This document shows positions 6,638 to 15,022 of a stretch of DNA of 64,000 nt, one piece after another. The stretch lies in contig DASTMZ010000051.1 of assembly GCA_035713725.1 (NCBI GenBank), forward strand, positions 10,988-74,987. Reading direction: 5' to 3'. The position numbers and the translations under genes are program-made. The number at the start of each line of letters is the position of its first letter. Position 1 is the stretch's first letter. The DNA is from DASQPR01 sp035713725. Lineage in GTDB: Bacteria > Actinomycetota > Actinomycetes > Mycobacteriales > Micromonosporaceae. The notes under the pieces were generated by a model that worked only from the letters and a program-made list of their open reading frames with translations, was not told the DNA's origin and ran no database searches.

Positions 6638-9262
6638 TCAGAGGCGAGGGTCCACCGCCTCGGACTCCAGCGCCAGCACGGCGAAGACCGCTTCGTGCAC
6701 CCGCCAGAGCGGTTCGTGCTTCACGAATCGGTCCAGCGCCTCAAGACCGAGCGCGTATTCACGAAGCGCGAGCGCCCGCTTGCGACCAACACCTCGGTCT
6801 CGCAACCGATCGAGGTTAGCCGGCTCCGTGTAGTCCGGACCGTAGATGATCCGGAGGTATTCGCGGCCACGGCATTTCACGCCCGGCTGTACGAGACCGT
6901 GCGAGCCACGCACCAGACCGGCGTACGGCTTCACGACCATGCCCTCACCGCCCGCCGCCGTCCGCAACTCCCACCACGTTGCGGCCTCGGCGCACGACCG
7001 CTCGCCGGCCAGGTCCACCACGCGACGATCCGTTGCGGTGAACTGTTCCGGCGCGGCGGCCACCAGCCGGTCGATGACCCCAAGCTGCCAACCGTGGTCG
7101 CGGGTCGCGGCGTAGTTCTCGCCACCCGCGGCGTAGTTCTCGCCACCCGCGGCGTAGTTCTCGCCACCCGCGGCGTAGTTCTCGCCGCCCGCGGCAAGCA
7201 ACTGGAACGGAGCGAGCCGTACGCCGTCGAGGCTATTGGTCGGCCAGCAGTAGCGCCCGTACGCGGTGGTGAACGCGGTCGCGTTGTCGGCTCGCCGTAC
7301 CGTCGCGGCCAGCAGGTCGGCCACGTCCTGGCCTCGCTCGGCAGCGGCCGACAGAGCGGCGACCGCGTCGGGAAGCGCGGCACGAGCGGCGGCGCCGACC
7401 GTGGCGTAAAGGTTCCGCAGCAGGTCGCCGGCCTTCGCCGACCACGGCAGCAACTCCGCGTCGAGCACCAGCCAGTCGACGCCGAGATCGGTCCAGAGAC
7501 CGGCTTCGTCGATCGCGGACCGTACGTCGGCGAGCAGCCGCTCGGTTGTGTCGACGTCGGCGAAGAACGGCCGGCCGGTGCGGGTGTAGACGGCTCCCGT
7601 CGATCCGTTGGTGACCGCGAAGCGACGTGCGCCGACCTCCTCGGCCGCTGTGACAACCACGACGGCTCGCGAGCCCATGTGCTTGTCCTCGCACACCACG
7701 CGGTCGACACCGGCGTTGCGGAAGTAGCCGAACGCCTCGTCCGGATGCTCGAGCACATCGGCGCGCGCGGACGTGTTCGGCGGTGCCATCGTCGGCGGTA
7801 GGTAGACCAGCCACCGAGGATCGACCGCAAACCGGCTCATCACTTCGATGGCCGCGGCCGCGTTCTCCTCGCGTACGCTGACCCGCCCGTGGTACGCCGT
7901 CTCGACGACCCGCTTGCCGAGCACGTCCGCGATGTCCAGGGCAACCGGATCCGGCCGGTTGGGCACGCCAAACGGCTTGGCCGGCTCGTACCAGACCTGT
8001 TGCGCCGCAACCGAAACGATCTCGCGCTCGGGATATCGCAGCGCGGTCAACCGACCGCCGAAGACGCAACCGGTGTCGACGCACATCGTGTTGTTCACCC
8101 ACTCCGGCGTGACCGTCGGCGTGTGACCGTAAACCACCGTCGCCCGGCCGCGATATTCGTTCGCCCACGGGTAGCGGACCGGCAGCCCATACTCGTCGGT
8201 CTCGCCGGTCGTGTCGCCGTAGAGCGCGAAGCTACGCACCCGTCCCGATGCGCGGCCGTGGTAAGCCTCCTTCAGACCGGCATGCGCCACCACCAGTCGG
8301 CCGCCGTCGAGCACGTAATGACTGATCAGTCCGTCGAGAAAGCGGTCGACGTCGGCGAGGAACGCGGGCTCCTGGGCGGCCAGCTGTTCGAGCGACTCGG
8401 CAAGCCCGTGCGCGACCCGAACGTCGCGGCCGCGCCGGGCGCGCAGCAGCTTGTTTTCGTGGTTCCCGCTGACGCATAGCGCATGCCCGTTCGCGACCAT
8501 GCCCATCACGAGTCGCAGCACGCCGGGCGTGTCGGGGCCGCGGTCGACAAGGTCACCCACGAATACGGCGGTACGCCCGTCGGCCGGTACCGCATCCACC
8601 GCTCGCCCGGTGTCGTCCCGCACAACGTGGTACCCAAGCGTGTCCAGCAACGACTCGAGTTCCGAGCGGCAGCCGTGCACGTCGCCGATCACGTCGAACG
8701 GTCCGGTGAGCTCGCGTCGGTCGTTGAACAGCCGCTCGTACGTAATGGTGGCGGCCGCGATCTCGTCGACACCACGGAGCACGTGCACCGTACGGAAGCC
8801 CTCGCGCGCCAGGCCACGCATGCCGCGGCGGAGGTCACGGGCCATCCGCGAGATGACGTGCGGTGACATGTCCCGGTCCGGGCGAGCGGCGTTGCGTGCC
8901 GCGCACACCTCTTCCGGGACGTCGAGCACGATCGCGACCGGCAGCACGTCGTGTCCGCGAGCCAGCTGGACGATCTTCGCGCGGTCCTCGGCTCGTACGT
9001 TCGTCGCGTCGACGACCACCCGGCGACCCGCTGCGAGCCGCTTGCCAGCGATGTAGTACAGCGCGTCGAACGCGACGGCGCTCACCGACTGATCGTTCTC
9101 GTCGTCGGAGACCAAGCCACGGAAGAAGTCGGAGGACAGCACTTCGGTCGGCCGGAAGTGGGTGCGGGCGAAGGTCGACTTGCCCGATCCGGTGACGCCG
9201 ATCAATGCGATCAGGCTGAGCTCCGGGACCGGCAGCGCCCGCCCGTTCGGTGTCGTACTCAT
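6638..9262 (-). CDS. pnkp: Bacterial polynucleotide kinase-phosphatase-ligase (Pnkp), RNA repair
   Basis: End-healing and end-sealing enzyme for cleaved RNA, partner of Hen1. 874 residues, close to the roughly 870 of the characterised Clostridium thermocellum protein. It shows the three expected modules. The 5' kinase has its P-loop at 22-30 (GVTGSGKST). The metallophosphoesterase has D194-VHGC, GDLVDRG (236-242) and GNHE (266-269), plus GH and H motifs near 327 and 380. The adenylyltransferase (ligase) has its nucleotidyl Lys527 in EDKHMG. The start ATG at 9262 overlaps the Hen1 stop as ATGA. The ligase module carries four copies of a 7-residue repeat (GGENYAA, about 692-718), which I do not recognise as part of the family. 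Confidence 0.93.
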   Translation of the reverse strand: MSTTPNGRALPVPELSLIALIGVTGSGKSTFARTHFRPTEVLSSDFFRGLVSDDENDQSVSAVAFDALYYIAGKRLAAGRRVVVDATNVRAEDRAKIVQLARGHDVLPVAIVLDVPEEVCAARNAARPDRDMSPHVISRMARDLRRGMRGLAREGFRTVHVLRGVDEIAAATITYERLFNDRRELTGPFDVIGDVHGCRSELESLLDTLGYHVVRDDTGRAVDAVPADGRTAVFVGDLVDRGPDTPGVLRLVMGMVANGHALCVSGNHENKLLRARRGRDVRVAHGLAESLEQLAAQEPAFLADVDRFLDGLISHYVLDGGRLVVAHAGLKEAYHGRASGRVRSFALYGDTTGETDEYGLPVRYPWANEYRGRATVVYGHTPTVTPEWVNNTMCVDTGCVFGGRLTALRYPEREIVSVAAQQVWYEPAKPFGVPNRPDPVALDIADVLGKRVVETAYHGRVSVREENAAAAIEVMSRFAVDPRWLVYLPPTMAPPNTSARADVLEHPDEAFGYFRNAGVDRVVCEDKHMGSRAVVVVTAAEEVGARRFAVTNGSTGAVYTRTGRPFFADVDTTERLLADVRSAIDEAGLWTDLGVDWLVLDAELLPWSAKAGDLLRNLYATVGAAARAALPDAVAALSAAAERGQDVADLLAATVRRADNATAFTTAYGRYCWPTNSLDGVRLAPFQLLAAGGENYAAGGENYAAGGENYAAGGENYAATRDHGWQLGVIDRLVAAAPEQFTATDRRVVDLAGERSCAEAATWWELRTAAGGEGMVVKPYAGLVRGSHGLVQPGVKCRGREYLRIIYGPDYTEPANLDRLRDRGVGRKRALALREYALGLEALDRFVKHEPLWRVHEAVFAVLALESEAVDPRL
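7107..7190. repeat. 21-bp in-frame tandem repeat (4 units) inside pnkp
   Basis: Four consecutive 21-bp units, nearly identical, encode GGENYAA repeated in the ligase module of Pnkp. Because the unit is a multiple of three, gain or loss of units keeps the frame. Confidence 0.92.
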
Positions 9263-10671
9263 CGCGTGAACACCGCCATCTGCGTCGGCGGCCCGACCTC
9301 CGGGTCGTCCGGACCGACCGGTACGTAGCGGACCGCATAGCCGTACGCCGACGCGACGCCACCGGTCCACGTGGCGAACTCCTCGCGCGACCACTCGAAC
9401 CGATGGTCGGGATGGCGCATGGCACCCGCCGGCAGCCCGGCAAACCGTACGTTGTGCTCGACGTTCGGTGTCGTCATCACAACGACCCGCGGCCGCGCGT
9501 CGCCGAACACCGCGTCGGCTAGCGCGTCGAGGCGCGACGGATCGATATGCTCCACGACCTCCATCAGCACCGCGCCGTCATAGCCGCGCAACCGAGCGTC
9601 CCGATATGTCAGCGAACCTTGCAGCAACGTGAGGCGAGCGCGCTGACGCTCGGGCATCCGGTCCAGCTTCAGCCGGCGGGCCGCCTGATCGAGGCAGCGA
9701 TGCGACACATCGACGCCGACGATGTCGGTCAGCGACGGCTCGCGGAGCAGAACCTGGAGCAGGGCGCCCGATCCGCAGCCGAGGTCGAGCACCCGTGTGA
9801 CGCCCTCGTCGCGCAATGCGTCGAGCACCGCGGCGCGGCGCTGCTCGGCAAGCGAAACGGCCAAGTGCGGCCCGGTCGCATCGGCGGCAGCGGACGCGTT
9901 GTCCAATGCCTCGGGCTCGGTGTCGTCGACCTCCGCGAGCCGCGCCATCGCCATCGCCGTCAGTTCGCGCCGATGCGCCAAATATCGGCGTGTGATGAGG
10001 TCACGCTTGGGGTGCGCGGCCAGCCACCCGGCGCCGGCACGCACCAGCTTGTCGACTTCGTCCGGCGCCACCCAGTAGTGCTTCGCGTCATCGAGTACGG
10101 GCAGCAGCACGTACACGTGGTTCAGCGCATCGGCGAGGCGAAGCGTGCCGCGCAGGACGAGTCGCACGTAGTGGCTGTCGCCCCAATCCGGGAAGGCCGG
10201 ATCGAGCGGCACCGGAGTCGCGTCGACCTCCCAGCCGAGCGGCTCGAACAGGTCGCCGGCGAGCGAGGCGCCGCCGCGGCAGGGCAGTGCCGGGATCATG
10301 ATCTCGAGCGGGATCGCGGTCGCGGCGAGTTCCGGCCGCTGCTTGCAGGTGCCGCGCATCGCCGTGCCGAAGACTCGACCGATCGCGACGGCGAGCAACG
10401 ACGACGCCGCGTACGGTCGATCGTTCACGTACTGCCCGACTGCGACGTCCGGTGTCGCGCGACCGCGACCGCCCCGAGCGCCGCGCACGAGATCGACGGC
10501 GTCGACCTCCAGCACCAGCGCCGCGGTGCATTGCGACGCGGACGCCGCCGGGTAGACCACGTACGCACGACCGAACGACTGCTCGAACACCTGAGCGTGC
10601 GCCGGGTTCTTGTGCAGCAGGAAACCCAGATCAGTGGCGGGCTCGACGGTCGTCGTCACGGTCAACAGCAC
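9259..10671 (-). CDS. hen1: Hen1, RNA 3'-terminal ribose 2'-O-methyltransferase
   Basis: Marks repaired RNA by methylating the 2'-OH at the break before sealing by Pnkp, protecting it from renewed ribotoxin cleavage (established for the family). From the GTG at 10671 the protein is 470 residues and starts LLTVTTTVEPATDLG, as the family does. The N-terminal half is the Hen1-specific domain. The C-terminal half is an SAM methyltransferase with DLGCGSG at 296-302 and the metal-site signature E371-VV-E374-H375, plus a later HRFEWSREEF with the fourth ligand. A CATACT box 6 nt before the GTG supports this start; an ATG at 10764 would add 31 uncharacteristic residues. Coupled to pnkp by ATGA. Confidence 0.93.
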   Translation of the reverse strand: MLLTVTTTVEPATDLGFLLHKNPAHAQVFEQSFGRAYVVYPAASASQCTAALVLEVDAVDLVRGARGGRGRATPDVAVGQYVNDRPYAASSLLAVAIGRVFGTAMRGTCKQRPELAATAIPLEIMIPALPCRGGASLAGDLFEPLGWEVDATPVPLDPAFPDWGDSHYVRLVLRGTLRLADALNHVYVLLPVLDDAKHYWVAPDEVDKLVRAGAGWLAAHPKRDLITRRYLAHRRELTAMAMARLAEVDDTEPEALDNASAAADATGPHLAVSLAEQRRAAVLDALRDEGVTRVLDLGCGSGALLQVLLREPSLTDIVGVDVSHRCLDQAARRLKLDRMPERQRARLTLLQGSLTYRDARLRGYDGAVLMEVVEHIDPSRLDALADAVFGDARPRVVVMTTPNVEHNVRFAGLPAGAMRHPDHRFEWSREEFATWTGGVASAYGYAVRYVPVGPDDPEVGPPTQMAVFTR

Positions 10672-10677
10672 TCGCGC

Positions 10678-10683
10678 AGTATG
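10678..10683 (-). promoter_or_regulatory. Candidate -10 (CATACT) before hen1
   Basis: CATACT lies 6 nt before the GTG chosen for Hen1. If used, transcription of the repair pair starts at the first codon, independently of the upstream hydrolase gene. Confidence 0.35.
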
Positions 10684-10779
10684 CGGGCCGGACGACGGAC
10701 CGTTCGACCCCATATCCGCGCCGGCAGCCCCGACGTCGCCACCGGGACGATCGACCGGGAGCATCGGCCGGAGCCGGCG

Positions 10780-11559
10780 TCAGCCCCGGCTCAGCGCCTC
10801 GATCGCGCCGACCACCTCGTCCCAGGCGTCCGACTCGGGGTCGATGAGTGCCATGTGGTCGGTGTCGGCCAGCCGTACCATCACGATCTCGTCGCCGGCC
10901 GTCCGCGCGCGGGCGACGAAATCCTCGCCGACCGACACCGGCACCGAATCGTCCAGGTCGCCGTGCACGATGGTCGCCGGCACACCCAGCGGCAGGTTCG
11001 CGCCCGGATCGGCCGCCGCGTAACGCTCCGGCACGTCCGCCGGGCCGCCGCCGAGCAGTCGCCCGGTCGCGCCGCCGCCCAGACCCAACTGGTACGCCTG
11101 CGTGAGGTCGGCCACCGGCGCGAGCGCCACGATGCCGCGCGTGCCCGCCGGTCCGAGGCGATGCCCTATCCACAGCGCCAGGTGCCCACCCGCGGAATGG
11201 CCGACGAGGATCGGCCGGGTCGCGTCGAGCGGCGAGCCACCGCGCTCGGCGATCGCGACCGCGACAAGCTCAGGGAGTTCGGTGACCGCGGTCTCGACAT
11301 CGTCCAGCGTGCCGGGCCAACCGCCGCCGGGCTGCCCGACGCGACGGTATTCGAGGCTCGCGACTGGGTAGCCGAGCGCAGCGAGCGCACGCGCGAGCGG
11401 CTCGGCGTGCGTCCGGTCCCACTCGGCCTTCCAGAACCCGCCGTGGATGTAGATGACCAACGGGCGCACCGACGTTCCGGCCGGCGGAAGTCGTACGTCG
11501 GCGATCTGCTCGGGGTCGTCGCCGTACGCGACGGTGAAGTCGGGCGCCTCGCTGCGCAT
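10780..11559 (-). CDS. Alpha/beta hydrolase (esterase, BD-FAE/acetylesterase-like)
   Basis: 259 residues. An oxyanion-hole motif HGGFW follows strand LVIYI near residue 37. The nucleophile elbow is GHSAGG. The acid and base regions lie near VHGDLDDSVP and DTDHMALIDP. This order fits the carboxylesterase/steryl-acetylhydrolase group of small intracellular alpha/beta hydrolases; the substrate is unknown. The ATG at 11559 is chosen because TAGCCT lies exactly 7 nt upstream. Longer in-frame starts would overlap the divergent crotonase gene. It lies upstream of hen1-pnkp on the same strand, so it could be cotranscribed, but a functional link is not shown. Confidence 0.82.
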   Translation of the reverse strand: MRSEAPDFTVAYGDDPEQIADVRLPPAGTSVRPLVIYIHGGFWKAEWDRTHAEPLARALAALGYPVASLEYRRVGQPGGGWPGTLDDVETAVTELPELVAVAIAERGGSPLDATRPILVGHSAGGHLALWIGHRLGPAGTRGIVALAPVADLTQAYQLGLGGGATGRLLGGGPADVPERYAAADPGANLPLGVPATIVHGDLDDSVPVSVGEDFVARARTAGDEIVMVRLADTDHMALIDPESDAWDEVVGAIEALSRG

Positions 11560-11566
11560 ATCGGGG

Positions 11567-11572
11567 AGGCTA
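11567..11572 (-). promoter_or_regulatory. Candidate -10 (TAGCCT), leaderless start of the hydrolase gene
   Basis: TAGCCT is 7 nt from the ATG at 11559, with no ribosome-binding sequence between. Confidence 0.4.
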
Positions 11573-11728
11573 CCGGTCGCAAGCTCGCCCGGTGGCGTCG
11601 CCGCGATCACGCGACCCCGGCCGTCGTAGGGTGGCATCGCCCGTCCGACTCCAGGCCGGACGGCACAGCACGACCGCAGCACTACCGCAGCACGACGGCG
11701 GCACGACCGCAGGCGAGGAGCGTCCGAG

Positions 11729-12541
11729 GTGCGTACCAGCGAGTTCACCGATGTCGAGTTCACCGATGTCACGTACGAGGTCGCGGACGGCGGGATCGCG
11801 GTCATCACGATCAACCGACCGGAGCGGATGAACTCGTTCCGAGGCCGTACGGTCGACGAGTTGATCTACGCGGTCAAGACCGCGTGGGCCAGCAAGGAAG
11901 TCGCGGCGATCATCCTGACCGGCGCCGGCGACCGCGCGTTCTGCGCCGGTGGCGACGTCAAGGAGCGCGCTGAGACCGGCGGCTACGGCCCGACGGAGTG
12001 GGGCACCTTCGAGATCGAGCGCTTGCATCGCATGATCCGCGACATACCGAAGCCGGTGATCGCCGCGGTCAACGGCATCGCGATCGGCGGCGGGCACGTG
12101 CTGCACGTCATCTGCGACCTGTCGATCGCCGCCGAGAATGCGCGGTTCGCTCAGGCCGGCCCGCGGGTCGGCTCCTTCGACGGCGGCTATGGCAGCGCAT
12201 ATCTCGCGCGCGTGATCGGCGAGAAGCGCGCCCGGCAGATGTGGTTCCTGTTGGATCAGATCGACGCCGCCACGGCGGAGCGGTGGGGACTCGTCAACGC
12301 CGTCGTTCCGCCGGCCGATCTGATGCCGACCGCGCTCTCGTGGGCTCGCAAGATCGCAAGCTACTCACCGACCGCACTCCGGTTCCTCAAGCACTCGTTC
12401 AACGCCGATACCGACCACATCGCCGGCATCTCCAGCCTGTCGTTCGACGGTCTCGAGCTCTTCGTCGAGACGCCCGAAGCGGCCGAAGGTGCCGCCGCGT
12501 TCGCCGAAAAGCGCCAGCCGGACTTCGGTCCGTACCGCTGA
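11729..12541 (+). CDS. Crotonase-family enzyme, MenB/BadI-like
   Basis: 270 residues from a GTG with GAGGAG 9 nt upstream. Crotonase-fold features are clear: INRPERMNSFRG, the oxyanion loop AFCAGGDV near 71-78, and AVNGIAIGGGH. The long block AGPRVGSFDGGYGS with YLARVIGEK, and the ending EKRQPDFGPYR, match dihydroxynaphthoyl-CoA synthase (MenB) and 2-ketocyclohexanecarboxyl-CoA hydrolase (BadI) rather than ordinary enoyl-CoA hydratases. Those enzymes have Gln after the GGD triplet where this one has Val. No menaquinone or benzoate-degradation gene lies nearby, so a MenB role in quinone synthesis is not supported by context. A ring-opening or C-C hydrolase activity on a CoA thioester is the better guess. 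Confidence 0.8.
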   Translation: MRTSEFTDVEFTDVTYEVADGGIAVITINRPERMNSFRGRTVDELIYAVKTAWASKEVAAIILTGAGDRAFCAGGDVKERAETGGYGPTEWGTFEIERLHRMIRDIPKPVIAAVNGIAIGGGHVLHVICDLSIAAENARFAQAGPRVGSFDGGYGSAYLARVIGEKRARQMWFLLDQIDAATAERWGLVNAVVPPADLMPTALSWARKIASYSPTALRFLKHSFNADTDHIAGISSLSFDGLELFVETPEAAEGAAAFAEKRQPDFGPYR

Positions 12542-12598
12542 CCCCCGCCACCACCCCCGTGCGCGACGCGCGCTTCACCGCTGCGAGAGGATTGAGTC

Positions 12599-13174
12599 AT
12601 GGCTGACGAACCCAACGCGAGACCCGATCGACCCAGCGACGGCGATGGCCGCACGGTCGTCGTGGTCGGACCGGACGGCGCGCCGATCGGCACGATGCCG
12701 GTGGGGTCCAGCGAGAGCGACGAGTCGATCGAAGATCCGTCGCAGCTGGTCGAGCAGCCGGCGAAGGTGATGCGGATCGGCAGCATGATCAAACAGCTGC
12801 TGGAAGAGGTGCGCGCGTCGCCGCTGGACGAGGCGGGACGCCAGCGCCTGACCGAGATCCACCGGCGGTCCATCGTCGAACTCGAGGATGGGCTGGCGCC
12901 CGAGCTCGTGGACGAACTGGAGCGACTGTCGTTGCCGTTCGACTCCGGTCGCGTCCCGAGCGAGGCCGAGTTGCGGATCGCACAGGCCCAGCTCGTTGGC
13001 TGGCTCGAAGGTCTGTTCCACGGCATCCAGGCGGCGCTGGTGGCGCAGCAGATGGCCGCGCGCGTGCAGCTCGAGCAGATGCGCGGGCGGCCGGCGTTGC
13101 CGATGGGGCCGGGCCGGCCCGGCGCACCGGACGGCGACCAGCAGACCCCGTCGGGCACCGGCCAATACCTGTAG
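12599..13174 (+). CDS. bpa: Bacterial proteasome activator Bpa
   Basis: ATP-independent ring-forming activator of the actinobacterial 20S proteasome. 191 residues, ATG with GAGAGGA 7 nt upstream. The family core is unmistakable: AKVMRIGSMIKQLLEEVR, LEDGLAPELVDELERL, and AQLVGWLEGLFHGIQ with AQQMAAR, forming the four-helix bundle. The C-terminus is GQYL, the HbYX-type docking motif that opens the proteasome gate. N- and C-terminal tails are low-complexity, as expected. It shows the organism has a proteasome even though the core genes are outside the window. It starts 57 bp after the crotonase gene and may share its transcript. Confidence 0.95.
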   Translation: MADEPNARPDRPSDGDGRTVVVVGPDGAPIGTMPVGSSESDESIEDPSQLVEQPAKVMRIGSMIKQLLEEVRASPLDEAGRQRLTEIHRRSIVELEDGLAPELVDELERLSLPFDSGRVPSEAELRIAQAQLVGWLEGLFHGIQAALVAQQMAARVQLEQMRGRPALPMGPGRPGAPDGDQQTPSGTGQYL

Positions 13175-13189
13175 CGAGCAACCTGTCAG

Positions 13190-13208
13190 ACCGCACGTGA
13201 CGTGCGGT
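13190..13208 (+). terminator. Candidate hairpin terminator after bpa
   Basis: Perfect 8-bp inverted repeat ACCGCACG / CGTGCGGT around a TGA loop, 15 bp after the bpa stop. No T run follows. Confidence 0.45.
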
Positions 13209-13293
13209 TCGGCCGCGCCCGCCCGGTCGACTAAGGACATTCGTCCTGTGATTGTCGGGAGCCGCGAATCTGCCCGAGCCGCGGCGCCGCATT

Positions 13294-13299
13294 TAGCGT
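13294..13299 (+). promoter_or_regulatory. Candidate -10 (TAGCGT), leaderless start of the ABC gene
   Basis: TAGCGT lies exactly 7 nt before the ATG at 13307. This is the basis for preferring that ATG over the GTG at 13301. Confidence 0.45.
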
Positions 13300-13306
13300 C
13301 GTGAGC

Positions 13307-14254
13307 ATGGACAACCACTCCCCCGCGATCTCGCTGACCGCGGTGCACAAGTCGTTCGGCAAGCTCGCCGCGGTCACCGACATCGGCGTGACGATCGGCC
13401 GCGGCGAGACGGTCGCGCTGCTGGGACCGAACGGCGCCGGCAAGACCACGACCATCAACATGATGCTCGGCCTGGTGCGACCGGACCGCGGTCGCGCGGA
13501 GCTGTTTGGGGCCACCCCCGCGCGGGCCATCGAGGCCGGCCGCGTCGGCACCGTGTTGCAGGACACCATGTACCTGCCGAACGCGACCGTACGCGACTTC
13601 GTCGAGTTAGGCCGCGCGCTTTATCCGAAGAGCTCCACGACTGCCGAGATCCTCGCGCTCGCCGGCCTGACCGATCGTGCGAACACCCGGTTGGACAAGC
13701 TGTCCGGCGGTGAGGCGAAGCGCGCGCGCTTTGCCTTCGCGCTGGCCGGTGATCCGGACCTGTTAGTGCTCGACGAGCCGACGTCCGCCATGGATGTCGC
13801 GGCACGACAAGCGTTCTGGGCTGCTATGCACCGGTACGCGGACCGCGGCCGTACCGTCGTGTTCGCGACGCATTACCTCGACGAGGCGGACGACTTCGCG
13901 GATCGCGTCATCGTGATCGCGGCCGGCCGCGTCGTGGCCGACGGTCCGACCGCGGTGATCAAGGAACAGGCGATCGGCCGTACCCTCGCATTCGATCTTC
14001 TCGGCCAGTCGGTGGACGGCCTCGACCGGCTGCCGGGCGTCCGCGCGACGAGCGTCCGCGGCGACCGGGTGCGGCTCGACACCACCGACGCCGATGCCAC
14101 GGTCGTCGCGCTCGTGCGCAGCGGGCGGCGGTTCGCCAACTTGGAGATCGCGAGTGCCGGGCTCGAGGAGGCGTTCCTCGCGCTCACCGCGACCGACAAC
14201 GCGCCGAGCCAACTCCCGACCGACGTCCTGACCACCGCCGCCGCGAGCCGATAG
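13307..14254 (+). CDS. ABC exporter ATP-binding protein (DrrA-like)
   Basis: Nucleotide-binding subunit of an ABC-2 type exporter with the next gene. 315 residues. Walker A GPNGAGKTT is near 45-53, the signature is LSGGEAKR, Walker B is LLVLDEPT, and the switch His is in FATHYLDEA. A C-terminal extension of about 90 residues follows, as in DrrA-like drug or lipid exporter ATPases. It begins an apparent operon: ATPase, permease, DesK-type kinase, NarL-type regulator. That layout is typical of exporters induced through their own two-component system. The substrate cannot be told. Confidence 0.9.
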   Translation: MDNHSPAISLTAVHKSFGKLAAVTDIGVTIGRGETVALLGPNGAGKTTTINMMLGLVRPDRGRAELFGATPARAIEAGRVGTVLQDTMYLPNATVRDFVELGRALYPKSSTTAEILALAGLTDRANTRLDKLSGGEAKRARFAFALAGDPDLLVLDEPTSAMDVAARQAFWAAMHRYADRGRTVVFATHYLDEADDFADRVIVIAAGRVVADGPTAVIKEQAIGRTLAFDLLGQSVDGLDRLPGVRATSVRGDRVRLDTTDADATVVALVRSGRRFANLEIASAGLEEAFLALTATDNAPSQLPTDVLTTAAASR

Positions 14255-14264
14255 GAGCGCTGAC

Positions 14265-14996
14265 ATGTTCGCCTATCTCCGATTTGAGTTGCGGCGCATG
14301 ATTCGCGAGCCGCGCATCCTGGTGTTCACCGTGCTGATGCCGGTCGCCTCGTACGTCGTGTTCACCGGCTTCGGAAACATGACCGACGAGGTGAACGGGC
14401 TGTCGATCGCGGCCACCATCATGGTCGGCATCGCCGGGTACGGCGCCATCATCGGCGTACTGTCGCTCGGCAGCGCGGTGTCGGTGGAACGTACGCAGGG
14501 CTGGCTGCGCCAGTTGCGCGTCACGCCACTGCGCCCGCGCGCGGTGGTCGCCGTCAAGGCGTTCACGAGTACGTTGATCGCGATCCCGTCGATCATCGCG
14601 GTGGGCATCGCCGGCTATGTCGAACACCACATCCACCTGACGCTGGCGCGCTGGCTGCTGATCCTCGTGGTGATGTGGGTGGGCACGGTGCCGTTCGCTC
14701 TGCTCGGGCTTGCCATCGGGTACGCCCTGCCGCCGAACGTCGCATCACCGGCGAGTTTCGTGCTGTTCTTCTCGCTTTCGGTGCTCGGTGGCTTGCTCGT
14801 GCCGACCGTCGTATTTCCGAGCGCCATGCAGCGGCTGGCACATGCGCTGCCGAGCAACCGCTATGCCGAGCTTGGCTGGCGGGCCGCCACTGGGCACCCG
14901 CCGACCGCGGTGGGCATGGCAGTACTCGCAGGATGGACCGTACTGTTCGCGGTGCTGGCCGCGATCGCTTACCGGCGCTCTGCGGCGACCCGGTAG
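14265..14996 (+). CDS. ABC-2 type permease
   Basis: 243 residues, six predicted membrane segments: two in the first 65 residues (LVFTVLMPVASYVVF, AATIMVGIAGYGAIIGVL), then IAIPSIIAVGIAGYV, WLLILVVMWVGTVPFALLG, SFVLFFSLSVLGGLLVP and a C-terminal segment. Starts with ATG, AGGAG 7 nt upstream, 10 bp after the ATPase stop. It forms the membrane pore partner of the preceding ATPase. Confidence 0.88.
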   Translation: MFAYLRFELRRMIREPRILVFTVLMPVASYVVFTGFGNMTDEVNGLSIAATIMVGIAGYGAIIGVLSLGSAVSVERTQGWLRQLRVTPLRPRAVVAVKAFTSTLIAIPSIIAVGIAGYVEHHIHLTLARWLLILVVMWVGTVPFALLGLAIGYALPPNVASPASFVLFFSLSVLGGLLVPTVVFPSAMQRLAHALPSNRYAELGWRAATGHPPTAVGMAVLAGWTVLFAVLAAIAYRRSAATR

Positions 14997-15022
14997 CCGG
15001 GATCGATAGGCGGGTGGAGGCC

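Noticed and set aside
9547..11973. An 808-codon rightward open frame
   Set aside because: It lies antisense to Hen1 and the hydrolase and crosses the crotonase start; its composition is Arg/Gly/His-rich without any domain, as expected from the complement of a high-GC gene.
4418..14996. The ABC exporter (13307-14996) as partner of the HlyD-like adaptor (4418-5653)
   Set aside because: They are 8 kb apart, on different strands with several unrelated genes between, and the exporter is a DrrAB-type pair with its own two-component system; such exporters normally need no adaptor.
14675..15022. Upstream extension of the DesK-type kinase frame
   Set aside because: It overlaps the permease gene in another frame and lacks coding character; the kinase begins at the ATG at 15023.
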